This document shows positions 20,037-28,484 of a stretch of 64,000 nucleotides of DNA, piece after piece. Position 1 is the first letter of the stretch; every line of letters begins with the position of its first letter. The notes under the pieces were generated by a model. It had not been told where the DNA came from, made no database searches, and saw only the letters and a program-made list of their open reading frames with translations. The position numbers and the translations under genes were made by a program. This DNA is from Nocardioides panacisoli (lineage in GTDB: Bacteria > Actinomycetota > Actinomycetes > Propionibacteriales > Nocardioidaceae), in assembly GCF_019448235.1 (NCBI RefSeq), contig NZ_CP080409.1, positions 310,001-374,000 of the forward strand. Reading direction: 5' to 3'.

Positions 20037-21409
20037 CCGGCCGCAGCGCACCCCGTCGGCTCGACCCCGTGATCGCCTTGGCGGTCCTCCTGCCGCTGCT
20101 CGCGCTGCTCAGCGTCGCGCTGCTGCAGCCGACCGCCCCGGAGCAGACGGTCACCGGACCCAGCTCGGCAGCGCTCAACCGACTCTCGGTCGCCTGCCCG
20201 ACCCCGGTCCAGCGCCCGGCCGGGGACCTCCAACTCACCCGGGGAGCCGGTGGCGGCGATGGGCCCGTCCAGCTGCGGGTCAACCGCGACGACCGCCTCG
20301 AGTCCCGCGACCGCGTCCGTGTGGACGACGGCGTCACCGAGGCTCCCGACAGTGGCGGGGCCGCCGTGGCCACCGGTCGCGGCGACGCGGCACCGGGCCT
20401 GGTCGCCGGACGCGACGAGGCCGGCGCGGTGCCGGAGTGCCGCAGCCCCTGGTACGACGACTGGTTCGTCGGCGCCGGTGCAACGGCGCGGCAGGCGACC
20501 GTGATCGAGCTGGTCAACCCCGACGCGTCGGCGGCCGTGGTCAACATCGACGTCCACGGCCCGACCGGCCCCATCGAGGACGCCTCGTGGAGCGGGGTCA
20601 CGGTGCCCGGGAACGGCGTGCGGTGGGTCCGGCTCGCCGAGCGCCCGGCACGCCGCGCGATCGCGGCGCACGTCCAGGTCGACCAGGGCCGGGTGCGTGC
20701 GTTCGCGCGCCACACCTTCGACCGGCTGGGCCAGGGCACGGCCACGACGGACTACCTCCACGCCCAGCAGCAGCCCGCCGAGGAGAACCTGCTGCTCGGC
20801 GTACCGACGCGGGGCGCGCAGCGGTCGCTGTTCCTGGCCAACCCCGGCGACGACGAGGTACGGGCGACGGTGCGGATCGTCACCGAGCAGTCGACGTTGG
20901 TGCCCAGCGGGACCGAACGGATCACGGTGCCACCGCGTGCCCACGTCCAGTTCCCGCTGGCCGACCTGCTCGACGCCGATGCCGCCGAGGGTGCGCTCGG
21001 GCTGCTGGTGGAGTCCACGGCGCCCGTCGTCGCGGGAGCCCGCGGCCTGGTCGACCGGGACCTCGTCGCGGTCGGGCCCGCGACGGCGTACGACGAGCCG
21101 ATGACGGCGGTCGTGCCCACCGGCCAGAAGACGCTGATCGCCGGCGGCGCGAGCCGGACCGGCGTCGTCCGGGTGACCGCGACCGCGGCGGACGGACGCA
21201 CCATCTGGGACGGGAAGCGGTTCGAGATCGCCGCCGACCAGGCCCTGCGGGTGGAGCTCCCGGACCCGGCGGTGCGGGTCCAGGTGGTCGGTCGGCGGAC
21301 GCCGGTGGCCGCCACGGTGTTGGTCGACGACCGACGGGGCAGGGGCACCGTGCGGTTGGCGCCGGCACCTGTCGAGGCCGAGGTCCCCGACGTCCGGCCT
21401 GCCCGGTAG
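20033..21409 (+). CDS. DUF5719 family secreted/membrane-anchored protein
   Basis: A 458-aa protein with one N-terminal hydrophobic segment (LDPVIALAVLLPLLALLSVALL, about 9-30) and a long extracytoplasmic part rich in beta-strand-like sequence (QATVIELVNPDASAAVVNIDVHGPTGPI, RSLFLANPGDDEVRATVRIV, TVPPRAHVQFPLADLL). The family is actinobacterial and uncharacterised. Its ATG overlaps the stop of the large glycosyltransferase, so the two are probably translationally coupled and may form an export or glycan-handling unit. No catalytic motif is seen. Confidence 0.75.
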   Translation: MTGRSAPRRLDPVIALAVLLPLLALLSVALLQPTAPEQTVTGPSSAALNRLSVACPTPVQRPAGDLQLTRGAGGGDGPVQLRVNRDDRLESRDRVRVDDGVTEAPDSGGAAVATGRGDAAPGLVAGRDEAGAVPECRSPWYDDWFVGAGATARQATVIELVNPDASAAVVNIDVHGPTGPIEDASWSGVTVPGNGVRWVRLAERPARRAIAAHVQVDQGRVRAFARHTFDRLGQGTATTDYLHAQQQPAEENLLLGVPTRGAQRSLFLANPGDDEVRATVRIVTEQSTLVPSGTERITVPPRAHVQFPLADLLDADAAEGALGLLVESTAPVVAGARGLVDRDLVAVGPATAYDEPMTAVVPTGQKTLIAGGASRTGVVRVTATAADGRTIWDGKRFEIAADQALRVELPDPAVRVQVVGRRTPVAATVLVDDRRGRGTVRLAPAPVEAEVPDVRPAR

Positions 21410-21437
21410 GGCTCCGGCCGGATCGGTGGGGACCGAC

Positions 21438-21890
21438 TCAGCCGTAGCGCGGGTCGACCCGCTCCGGGGGGATGCCGAGCAGCTCGGCCACCTGCTCGAC
21501 GACCACCGTCAGGACCATCGCCTCCAGGTCGGCGCGATCGCGGGCCCGCCGCTCGATCGGGCGGCGGAAGACCACCAGCCGGGTCGGTCGCGCCCCCGTG
21601 CCGCGGACCAGCGAGGACAGCGGCACGGAGCGCGTCGTCCAGTCGTCGGGCAGCTGCGGGGTGTCCTCGACGGCGTACTCGACCAGCCCCAGCTCCTCGG
21701 ACCACTGGCCGTCGACCTCGGCGACGACGTCGAGCACGAGCTGGTCGAAGTACTCGCGGCTGCCGCGTGGGCGCGGCGGCCGGTGACCGGGGCGGAGGGG
21801 GAGCACTGCGGGGCCCCGCATGCCGCGCGCCCGCCGGTCGCGTCGGACCCGCCGGACGTGGTCGGTGGCGTCGAAATCGTCCGGCTGCAC
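21438..21890 (-). CDS. Metallopeptidase-family protein without an HExxH motif
   Basis: A 150-aa protein of the family usually annotated as metallopeptidase (zincin-like; related to Rv3259). Landmarks are REYFDQLVLDVVAEVD, LVEYAVEDTP and RLVVFRRPIERRARDRADLE. At the place where active members show HEIAHHFGI this protein has VVEQVAELLGI, so the zinc-binding histidines are missing and protease activity is doubtful. GTG 21890 is supported by a minus-strand TAGGCT box (21898-21903) 7 nt upstream. It is divergent from DUF3499. Confidence 0.75.
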   Translation of the reverse strand: MQPDDFDATDHVRRVRRDRRARGMRGPAVLPLRPGHRPPRPRGSREYFDQLVLDVVAEVDGQWSEELGLVEYAVEDTPQLPDDWTTRSVPLSSLVRGTGARPTRLVVFRRPIERRARDRADLEAMVLTVVVEQVAELLGIPPERVDPRYG

Positions 21891-21897
21891 GCCCGCG

Positions 21898-21903
21898 AGC
21901 CTA
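21898..21903 (-). promoter_or_regulatory. -10 box TAGGCT for metallopeptidase-family gene
   Basis: Minus-strand TAGGCT ends 7 nt before GTG 21890 and is the main reason for that start choice. Confidence 0.4.
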
Positions 21904-21927
21904 TCGGCCACGTCGGGCACCGGACGG

Positions 21928-21933
21928 TAGCGT
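21928..21933 (+). promoter_or_regulatory. -10 box TAGCGT for DUF3499 gene
   Basis: TAGCGT ends 7 nt before GTG 21941; the divergent TAGGCT box lies 25 bp upstream. Confidence 0.4.
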
Positions 21934-21940
21934 CGCCCGC

Positions 21941-22300
21941 GTGAGTTTGGCCCGACGGTGTTCCCGGACGGCATGTGCACGTCCCGCGATCGCGACCCTG
22001 ACCTATGTCTATGCGGACAAGACCGCGGTGCTGGGTCCGCTGGCCACCTATGCCGAGCCCCACGCCTACGACCTGTGCGAGACCCACAGCGAGCGGCTCT
22101 CGGCACCGCGTGGCTGGGAGGTGCTCCGGCTGGCGATCGACTCCGGCGAGCCCGAGCCCAGCGAGGACGACCTGCTGGCCCTGGCCAACGCCGTGCGCGA
22201 GGCGGCGCGGCCGATCCAGGAGCCGCCCCCGCCGCCGGTCCGGGAGACCGGTCGGGAGGTGGCCCGCAAGGGTCACCTGCGGGTGCTGACCTCCGACTGA
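21941..22300 (+). CDS. DUF3499 small protein with cysteine pairs
   Basis: A 119-aa protein like Rv3258c. The N-terminal half contains RCSRTACARPAIATLTYVY and AYDLCETHSERL, a C-x4-C and C-x2-H pattern that could bind zinc. RGWEVLRL is the conserved family end, and the remaining tail is Pro-rich and low in complexity. Function is unknown. It is retained between whiB2 and phosphomannomutase in many actinobacteria. GTG 21941 is chosen from the TAGCGT box and because the conserved sequence begins there. Confidence 0.85.
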   Translation: MSLARRCSRTACARPAIATLTYVYADKTAVLGPLATYAEPHAYDLCETHSERLSAPRGWEVLRLAIDSGEPEPSEDDLLALANAVREAARPIQEPPPPPVRETGREVARKGHLRVLTSD

Positions 22301-22318
22301 GCCGGGGTCACCATCGTC

Positions 22319-22324
22319 TAGGCT
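22319..22324 (+). promoter_or_regulatory. -10 box TAGGCT for phosphomannomutase gene
   Basis: TAGGCT ends 6 nt before ATG 22331. Confidence 0.45.
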
Positions 22325-22330
22325 CCCCCC

Positions 22331-23704
22331 ATGGCGTCGACCTGTTCCCCGGAGAACCTCGCGGCCGTCTTCAAGGCCTACGACGTGCGCGGCACCGTCC
22401 CGGACCAACTCGACGACGACTTCGCGCGCGCCGCCGGCGCGGCCTTCGTCCAGGTCCTGCAGGCGCCGGCGATCGTGGTGGGTTACGACATGCGCCCGAG
22501 CTCGCCGGACCTCGCCGGGGCGTTCGCCGACGGTGCGACGGCCGCCGGCGCCGACGTCACCATGGTGGGCCTGGCCTCGACCGACCAGCTGTACTTCGCC
22601 TCCGGGCACCTGGAGCTCCCGGGAGCCATGTTCACCGCGAGCCACAACCCGGCGCAGTACAACGGCATCAAGCTGTGCCGTGCCCTGGCCCAGCCGGTGG
22701 GGCAGGACAGCGGCCTCGCCGAGATCCGCGACCGGATGGCGGCGGGGGAGGCCCCGACCGTCGCCGGCACCGGGTCGGTGAAGTCCCACGACGTGCTGCA
22801 CGCCTACGCCGCACACCTGCTCTCGCTGGCCCCGATCAAGGGACGCCAGCTCAAGGTGGTCGTCGATGCCGGCAACGGCATGGCCGGTCACACCGCGCCC
22901 GCGGTCTTCGAGCGCATCGCGGACCAGATCGAGGTGGTCCCGATGTACTTCGAGCTCGACGGCACCTTCCCCCACCACGAGGCGAATCCCATCGAGGCCG
23001 CCAACCTCGTCGACCTCCAGGAGCGGGTGGTCGCCGAGGGCGCCGACGCCGGTCTGGCCTTCGACGGCGACGCCGACCGCTGCTTCGTCATCGACGAGCG
23101 GGGTCGCGCGGTGTCGCCCTCGACGCTCACCGCACTCATCGCGACCCGCGAGCTCGAGAAGGAGCCCGGGGCCACGGTGATCCACAACCTGATCACCTCG
23201 CGCGCCGTACCGGAGATCGTCGCCGAGCAGGGCGGCACACCGGTCCGCACCCGGGTCGGCCACTCCTTCATCAAGACGACCATGGCCGAGACCGACGCGG
23301 TCTTCGGTGGCGAGCACAGCGGACACTTCTACTTCCGCGACTTCTGGCGCGCGGACTCCGGCATGCTCGCCGCGCTCCACGCGCTCGCGGCCCTGGCCGA
23401 GGGCGACCTGCCGCTGTCGGCCCTGCTCGCGGAGTACGAGCGGTACCCGATGAGCGGCGAGATCAACTCCGAGGTCGAGGACCAGCAGGCGGTCCTGACC
23501 GAACTGGAGGCCACCTACGGTGCCCGTGACGGCGTCAGCCTGGACCACCTGGACGGGCTCAGTATCAGCCACGCCGACTGGTCCCTCAACGTGCGGGCCA
23601 GCAACACCGAGCCGCTGCTGCGGCTCAACGCGGAGGGGAAGGACGAAGCGACCATGACCGAGGTGCGCGACGAGGCGCTGGCGATCATCAGGAGTGGCCG
23701 ATGA
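22331..23704 (+). CDS. manB: Phosphomannomutase/phosphoglucomutase
   Basis: A 457-aa alpha-D-phosphohexomutase interconverting mannose-6-phosphate and mannose-1-phosphate. The phosphoserine loop is TASHNPAQYNGIK (Ser about 104), the metal loop is DGDADRC (about 245), the sugar-binding loop is GEHSGHFYFRDFW, and the phosphate-binding loop near the end is VRASNTEPLLRLN. With ManC it supplies GDP-mannose. It overlaps the small Trm112-like gene by ATGA, starting an operon of three. Confidence 0.92.
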   Translation: MASTCSPENLAAVFKAYDVRGTVPDQLDDDFARAAGAAFVQVLQAPAIVVGYDMRPSSPDLAGAFADGATAAGADVTMVGLASTDQLYFASGHLELPGAMFTASHNPAQYNGIKLCRALAQPVGQDSGLAEIRDRMAAGEAPTVAGTGSVKSHDVLHAYAAHLLSLAPIKGRQLKVVVDAGNGMAGHTAPAVFERIADQIEVVPMYFELDGTFPHHEANPIEAANLVDLQERVVAEGADAGLAFDGDADRCFVIDERGRAVSPSTLTALIATRELEKEPGATVIHNLITSRAVPEIVAEQGGTPVRTRVGHSFIKTTMAETDAVFGGEHSGHFYFRDFWRADSGMLAALHALAALAEGDLPLSALLAEYERYPMSGEINSEVEDQQAVLTELEATYGARDGVSLDHLDGLSISHADWSLNVRASNTEPLLRLNAEGKDEATMTEVRDEALAIIRSGR

Positions 23705-23877
23705 GCGAGTCCGTGCTGCCCCAGGAGCTGCTGGACATCATCGTGTGCCCGGACTGCCACGGTGCCCTGACCCCCGCCCCCTCGACGCTGACCTGCACCG
23801 GCTGCGGCCTGGTGTACCCGATCCGGGACCAGATCCCGGTCCTCCTCGTCGACGAGGCGACCCGCCCCACCCCATGA
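23701..23877 (+). CDS. Trm112-like zinc-ribbon small protein
   Basis: A 58-aa protein with the Trm112/UPF0434 pattern: PQELLDIIVCPDCHGAL, then LTCTGCGLVYPIRDQIPVLL. Two CxxC pairs (CPDC and CTGC) form a zinc ribbon, and YPIRDQIPVLL is the family signature. Bacterial members are poorly understood; eukaryotic Trm112 activates methyltransferases. It overlaps both neighbours by ATGA (start 23701, stop 23875-23877), so expression is tied to phosphomannomutase and the SIS protein. Confidence 0.88.
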   Translation: MSESVLPQELLDIIVCPDCHGALTPAPSTLTCTGCGLVYPIRDQIPVLLVDEATRPTP

Positions 23878-24899
23878 ACTGGTTCGACGAGTCCCGCCTC
23901 GACGACGAGACCGCGCTGGGCACGGTCGACCTCCGGCTCCGCACCCTGGCCGAGTCCGGGTCGCGCGTACGCCGTGAGGCGGCCGCCGCCGAGGAGGCAC
24001 TGGGCGAGGCCGTGGCGCGGGCGTCGGACGCACGTCCGCGCGCGGTGATCGCCGCGGGCCCGGACTCCCGCCTGTTGCGGGCCGTGCTCGAGCCGTGGTG
24101 CCCGGTGCCCTTCGTCGCCTGGCCCAACCCCGGATTGCCCGGCTGGGCGGGCAGCCTGGACCTCGTGGTCGTGCTGGCGCCCGAGGGCGCGGACGCCGGT
24201 GCTGCGTCGGCGGTGGCCGAGGCGGTGCGGCGCGGTTGCCAGGTGGTGGTCGCCTGTCCGGCGTCGTCGATGGTGGCCGAGCACGCCGCCGGGCGCTGGA
24301 GCACGGTCCTGCCGACGGTCACCGGCGACCAGCTCGCCACGGCCGTGGTCATGCTCGGGTTCCTCCACCAGGTCGCACTTGGCCCCGAGGCGCAGCCGGC
24401 CGAGGTCGCCGCCTCCCTGGACTCGGTCGCGATGGACTGCTCGCCCCACCGCGACATCTCCATCAACCAGGGCAAGATGCTCGCGATCTCCCTCGCCGAT
24501 GCCAGTCCACTGCTGTGGGGTGGGTCGGTGCTGGCCGCGCGTGCGGCACGGCGGGTCGCCGAGAACATCCGGCGCTCGGCCGGGCGCACCGCGCTCGCGG
24601 GCGACGCCGAGCACCTGCTGCCGGTGATCGAGGCCGCTCGGCCGCGCGACGTCTTCGCCGACCCGTTCGCCGACGAGGTCGGGGAGGGGCGACCGGTGCT
24701 GGTGCTGCTCGACGACCGGGACGACGACCCGGTGGTCGCCGAGCAGCGTTCGGTGCTGCTCGAGGCCGCTCGGGACCACGACGTACGTGTGGAATCCATC
24801 ACGTCCGACGCCGAGGGTGATGTCGCCCGATACGCCTCATTGCTGCTGGAAGGCACCTATGCGGCGCAGTACCTGGGCCTGGGGTTGGTGCCTTCCTGA
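23874..24899 (+). CDS. SIS-domain protein (TobH/Rv3256c-like)
   Basis: A 341-aa protein starting at an ATG that overlaps the previous stop. It has a sugar-isomerase-like two-lobed layout: PRAVIAAGPDSRLLRAVLE, LDLVVVLAPEGADAG, RRGCQVVVACPASSMV and LLWGGSVLAARAARRVAENIRRSAGR. The usual position corresponds to Rv3256c beside manA in mycobacteria and TobH in aminoglycoside clusters. A phosphosugar isomerase role (phosphomannose or phosphoglucose) is a reasonable guess from context, but active-site residues are not assignable. No manA follows in this window. Confidence 0.7.
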   Translation: MNWFDESRLDDETALGTVDLRLRTLAESGSRVRREAAAAEEALGEAVARASDARPRAVIAAGPDSRLLRAVLEPWCPVPFVAWPNPGLPGWAGSLDLVVVLAPEGADAGAASAVAEAVRRGCQVVVACPASSMVAEHAAGRWSTVLPTVTGDQLATAVVMLGFLHQVALGPEAQPAEVAASLDSVAMDCSPHRDISINQGKMLAISLADASPLLWGGSVLAARAARRVAENIRRSAGRTALAGDAEHLLPVIEAARPRDVFADPFADEVGEGRPVLVLLDDRDDDPVVAEQRSVLLEAARDHDVRVESITSDAEGDVARYASLLLEGTYAAQYLGLGLVPS

Positions 24900-24936
24900 A
24901 TCGCATTCCTTGGCGCGATTCGGTATCAACGGGGTC

Positions 24937-26001
24937 ATGTCTGCCCCCACTGCCTCACGGGACCCCTGGTTCGACAACGCCAAGATGGCCCTGGTCACGC
25001 TGGTCGTGATCGGCCACGTCTGGGCGGTGCTGCCGCAGACCGCGCTCACGCGCAATCTCTACGACTTCGTCTACCTGTGGCACATGCCGGCGTTCGTGCT
25101 GGTGGCGGGCTACCTGTCGCGGTCCTTCGACTACTCGCCGCGCCGACTGCGTGCGCTGGTGCGGACCGTGGCCGTGCCCTACCTCGTCTTCGAGGGCCTG
25201 CTCGCCCTCTACCGGACCCAGGTCGGTGGCGAGGAGATGGAGAACCTCTTCCTCGACCCGCACTGGCCGATGTGGTTCCTCGTGGCGCTGTTCTGCTGGC
25301 GACTGATGACACCGGTGTTCCGCTCGATGCCGGGCGCCGTCCCGGTGGCGGTCCTGCTGAGCCTCAGTGCGGGCATGTGGGCCTCCAGCGACACCCTCGA
25401 TGTCGCCCGCATCTTCGGCCTGCTGCCCTTCTTCGTGATCGGGCTGGTGGCCACGCCGGAGCGGTTCGAGGCGCTGCGCGGGCAGGCTCCGCGGGTCCTG
25501 GCGTTGGTGGCGTTCGCGGCGATCGCACTCGTCTCGGCCAACACCGACCGCTTCGCGAGCACCGAGTGGCTCTACTACCGCACGGCGTACGACGACATGG
25601 GCGCCGCGGACGACCAGGGCATGCTCACCCGACTGGCCCTGCTGGGCATCGGCCTGGTGGGTGCGCTGGCCTGCCTGGCGCTGATGCCGCGGCGCGACGG
25701 CTGGTTCGCCCGGATGGGGTCGGCCTCGATCGTGGTCTACCTGGTGCACGGGTTCGCAGTGAAGACGGCCGTGTACGCCGGCTTCGGCGGCTGGTCGGAG
25801 AGCCACCCGTGGCTCGGCCTGCTGCTGGGCACCGCGGGCGCGATCCTCGTGGCCCTGTTCCTGGCCTGGTCGCCGGTCACCCGGCGGCTGGAGGTCCTCG
25901 TCGATCCCGTCGGGTCCTGGCAACGCCTGCGGACCCGCCGGCGCGAGGCCCGCCGGGAGCCGGAGCGCGATGAAGGGGCGCCGGTCGCCGAGCGCGTCTG
26001 A
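24937..26001 (+). CDS. Acyltransferase family 3 membrane protein (OafA/fucose O-acetylase type)
   Basis: A 354-aa membrane protein with about ten hydrophobic helices. The N-terminal motif DPWFDNAKMALVTLVVIGHVWAV and LWHMPAFVLVAGYLSR are typical of acyltransferase 3 proteins of the YcfT/fucose-4-O-acetylase branch. The catalytic histidine is probably in VVIGHVW. Such enzymes O-acetylate surface glycans across the membrane. The C-terminal tail is charged and cytoplasmic. It is separated by 37 bp from the SIS gene. Candidate substrates are the polymers built by the nearby glycosyltransferases; this is inference. Confidence 0.8.
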   Translation: MSAPTASRDPWFDNAKMALVTLVVIGHVWAVLPQTALTRNLYDFVYLWHMPAFVLVAGYLSRSFDYSPRRLRALVRTVAVPYLVFEGLLALYRTQVGGEEMENLFLDPHWPMWFLVALFCWRLMTPVFRSMPGAVPVAVLLSLSAGMWASSDTLDVARIFGLLPFFVIGLVATPERFEALRGQAPRVLALVAFAAIALVSANTDRFASTEWLYYRTAYDDMGAADDQGMLTRLALLGIGLVGALACLALMPRRDGWFARMGSASIVVYLVHGFAVKTAVYAGFGGWSESHPWLGLLLGTAGAILVALFLAWSPVTRRLEVLVDPVGSWQRLRTRRREARREPERDEGAPVAERV

Positions 26002-26051
26002 CCTCGTCGACGCGACGGGTCGGGCGGCGCGTGCTCGTGCCGGTGATGCTC

Positions 26052-26057
26052 TAACCT
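26052..26057 (+). promoter_or_regulatory. -10 box TAACCT for DUF808 gene
   Basis: TAACCT ends 7 nt before ATG 26065. Confidence 0.4.
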
Positions 26058-26064
26058 CGTCGCC

Positions 26065-27003
26065 ATGAGCGCGGGACTGTTCGGGCTGCTCGACGACGTG
26101 GCCGCCATCGCCCGGTTGGCCGCGGCGTCGATCGACGACGTCGGCGCGGCCGCGGGCCGGGCGACCGGCAAGGCCGCGGGCGTGGTCATCGACGACGCCG
26201 CCGTCACGCCGCAGTACGTCCACGGGCTGGCCGCCGAGCGCGAGCTGCCGATCATCAAGCAGATCGCGATCGGGTCGATCCGCAACAAGCTGCTGATCAT
26301 CCTGCCCGCGGCGCTGCTCCTGTCGGCGTTCCTGCCCGCGGCACTGCCCGTGCTGCTGATGCTCGGCGGCACGTATCTCGCCTTCGAGGGCGCCGAGAAG
26401 ATCTGGGGCAAGCTCGCCGGCCACGACGCCCACGCCGCTCCGGTGACCGAGGTCGGTCCGGAGGCGGAGAAGCGGATGGTGGCCGGGGCGATCCGCACCG
26501 ACCTGATCCTCTCCGCGGAGATCATGGTGATCGCGCTGTCGACGATCGCCGACGACGGCGGCTTCTGGCTCCAGTTGTTCACGTTGCTGGTGGTGGCCGT
26601 CGTCATCACCGCGGGCGTCTACGGGGCGGTGGCGCTGATCGTGAAGATGGACGACATCGGGCTCGCCCTGGCCGACGGCGCCACCGGGTTCCGCGAGCGG
26701 TTCGGCCGGGGGATGGTCGCCGCGATGCCGCGGGTGCTGGCGGTGATCACCGTGGTCGGCACGGTCGCCATGCTCTGGGTCGGCGGTCACCTCCTGTTGG
26801 TCAACGTCCACGACCTCGGCTGGTGGGAGGCGCCGTACGACTGGGTGCACCACCTGGAGGAGGACATCCACCACGCGGTGGCCGGCATCGGCGGGTTCCT
26901 CGCCTGGTGCGTGAACACCCTCGTCTCGGCGTTGATCGGCCTGGCGGTCGGCGCCGTGGTCGTGGTCGTCATGCACCTGCTGCCGTTCCGCAAGGAGCAC
27001 TGA
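26065..27003 (+). CDS. DUF808 inner-membrane protein (YedI-like)
   Basis: A 312-aa protein with the DUF808 signature: MSAGLFGLLDDVAAIARLAA, VVIDDAAVTPQYV and PIIKQIAIGSIRNKLLIILPAALLLSAF. About seven membrane segments follow, with GGTYLAFEGAEKIWGKL between the first two. Function is unknown across the family. It is a single gene, convergent with the HNH gene. Confidence 0.88.
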   Translation: MSAGLFGLLDDVAAIARLAAASIDDVGAAAGRATGKAAGVVIDDAAVTPQYVHGLAAERELPIIKQIAIGSIRNKLLIILPAALLLSAFLPAALPVLLMLGGTYLAFEGAEKIWGKLAGHDAHAAPVTEVGPEAEKRMVAGAIRTDLILSAEIMVIALSTIADDGGFWLQLFTLLVVAVVITAGVYGAVALIVKMDDIGLALADGATGFRERFGRGMVAAMPRVLAVITVVGTVAMLWVGGHLLLVNVHDLGWWEAPYDWVHHLEEDIHHAVAGIGGFLAWCVNTLVSALIGLAVGAVVVVVMHLLPFRKEH

Positions 27004-27051
27004 CCCACCGCCGTCGCCGAGTCGGCGTGACTCCGCTCGGCAGGCCACTGG

Positions 27052-27069
27052 CCCCGCTCGTGGGCGGGG
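27052..27069. terminator. Hairpin between convergent DUF808 and HNH genes
   Basis: CCCCGC (27052-27057) pairs with GCGGGG (27064-27069) across a 6-nt loop, in the 79-bp gap between the stop codons. Confidence 0.4.
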
Positions 27070-27082
27070 TGTGGTGGCGGGG

Positions 27083-28417
27083 TCATCGTCGGTGGGTCTG
27101 CCGGTGGTCGAGCCTGTCGAGGGTGCAGGTGCCGTGGTGGTCGACGAGGAATTGGTGGCCGTGGGGGCTGGTCCAGAGGTACTGGCCGGGGTCGAGGACG
27201 GTGTAGCCCCAGGTGGAGTGGGTCTTGGCCCGGTGGTGACTGCGGCAGAGCGGGACCAGGTTGCAGGGACATGTCGAGCCACCCGCGGCGTGGGGTGTGG
27301 CGTGGTCGAGATCGCAACGCGTGGCGCGGCGTTGGCAGTGGGGGAAGGCGCAGTGGGGGTCGCGGAGCTGCACGTGGCGGCGGTGGCGGTCGGGGATTTC
27401 GTAGGCCTCGACAGGCTCGTGGCCGGTCAGGTCGATGACGGGCCGGACGATGACGGTGGTGCCCGGGGTGCCGCACCAGTCGCGGACCTGCCCGGTGGTG
27501 ACGGGACTGCGGGTGTTGCCCAACCGTCCGATGGTCTCGCCGTCAGTGGTGAGGGCGGTGTCGGTGACGTGGACGTGCAGGTCGACCGTGCGGCGTTTCC
27601 TGGAGGTGGGGTCCTTGGTGGTCGAGCCGTGCTCGTGAGGGACGAGCGAGCGCGTGTCGAGACCCAGGGGCTGGTTGCCGCGGGCGAGGTCGCCGGCGGC
27701 CATGGAGCGGCGTACGTCGCGTGAGGCGTCACAGCCCAGGTCGGCGAGCTCTCGGGCGCGGTCGCTGATCGCGGCGTCCAGGTCGAGGGCGTCGGCGGTG
27801 TCGAGGATCCCGTCGACGGCGACGGTGCCCTCAGTCCCGGCGTCGTGGGTGTGGACGTCGAACCGGCGCCCGTCGGCGGCCTCCCGGCGTCGCTGCTCGG
27901 CGGCGGTGGGGTCGAACCGGGCCAGTGCCTCCTCGACCAGCCGGTCGACCTGGGCGAAGGTGCAGGTCGCGGCGAACGTGGCCAGGTGCCGGTCGACGTG
28001 GGCCGCAGCGTCTGCCGGGAGCAGTCGGGTGCCCTCGGCGATCTTGAGTGCTCGCCACACCGGCACCCGTCCCGCGAGCACGGCCTCCCAGATCGAGGGC
28101 AGCCGGTGGGCGGTCTCGAGGACCTTCCCCACGTAGTCCCGCCCACCCACGGTCGAGCGGCCCAGTACGGCGCACAGCTCCATCAACGCGAACTCACTCA
28201 CCAACGGTGCACCCTCGCCGGCGATCGGCACGCCGGTGTCGACGTACCCATCACTGATCGTGGCCGCATCCGCCGACTCCTGGACGGTGTTGAGTCCGGC
28301 CCAGGCCACGATGTCGCGGGCCTCGCGGACCTCGGAGTCCCGCCGTAGCGCCGCCTCGGCCCGCACCGAGCCCAGCAGTTCCGCGGTGGAGCGGTGCGGG
28401 TGCGGGTGGGTGGTCAT
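27083..28417 (-). CDS. HNH endonuclease with DUF222 domain (13E12 type)
   Basis: A 444-aa protein. The N-terminal DUF222 domain (about 10-300) includes EFALMELCAVLGRSTVGGRDYV and VPVWRALKIAEGTRLL. The C-terminal HNH domain (about 340-410) has CAFPHCQRRATRCDLDH, NLVPLCRSHHRAK and a second cysteine pair in STCPC. The family is abundant and multi-copy in actinobacteria (REP13E12 in mycobacteria) and behaves like a mobile or domesticated nuclease gene. This copy looks intact. I see no terminal repeats or target-site duplication around it, but repeat-like sequence lies just upstream (28485-28605). Confidence 0.88.
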   Translation of the reverse strand: MTTHPHPHRSTAELLGSVRAEAALRRDSEVREARDIVAWAGLNTVQESADAATISDGYVDTGVPIAGEGAPLVSEFALMELCAVLGRSTVGGRDYVGKVLETAHRLPSIWEAVLAGRVPVWRALKIAEGTRLLPADAAAHVDRHLATFAATCTFAQVDRLVEEALARFDPTAAEQRRREAADGRRFDVHTHDAGTEGTVAVDGILDTADALDLDAAISDRARELADLGCDASRDVRRSMAAGDLARGNQPLGLDTRSLVPHEHGSTTKDPTSRKRRTVDLHVHVTDTALTTDGETIGRLGNTRSPVTTGQVRDWCGTPGTTVIVRPVIDLTGHEPVEAYEIPDRHRRHVQLRDPHCAFPHCQRRATRCDLDHATPHAAGGSTCPCNLVPLCRSHHRAKTHSTWGYTVLDPGQYLWTSPHGHQFLVDHHGTCTLDRLDHRQTHRR

Positions 28418-28484
28418 GGGTTCAGTAGATCACCGGCCACCGACATCTCGACCCGATGAAACAAGGACCTGTGGACGGGTCGCG

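Noticed and set aside
27083..28417. IS element or prophage around the HNH gene
   Set aside because: I could see no transposase, integrase, terminal inverted repeat or target duplication.
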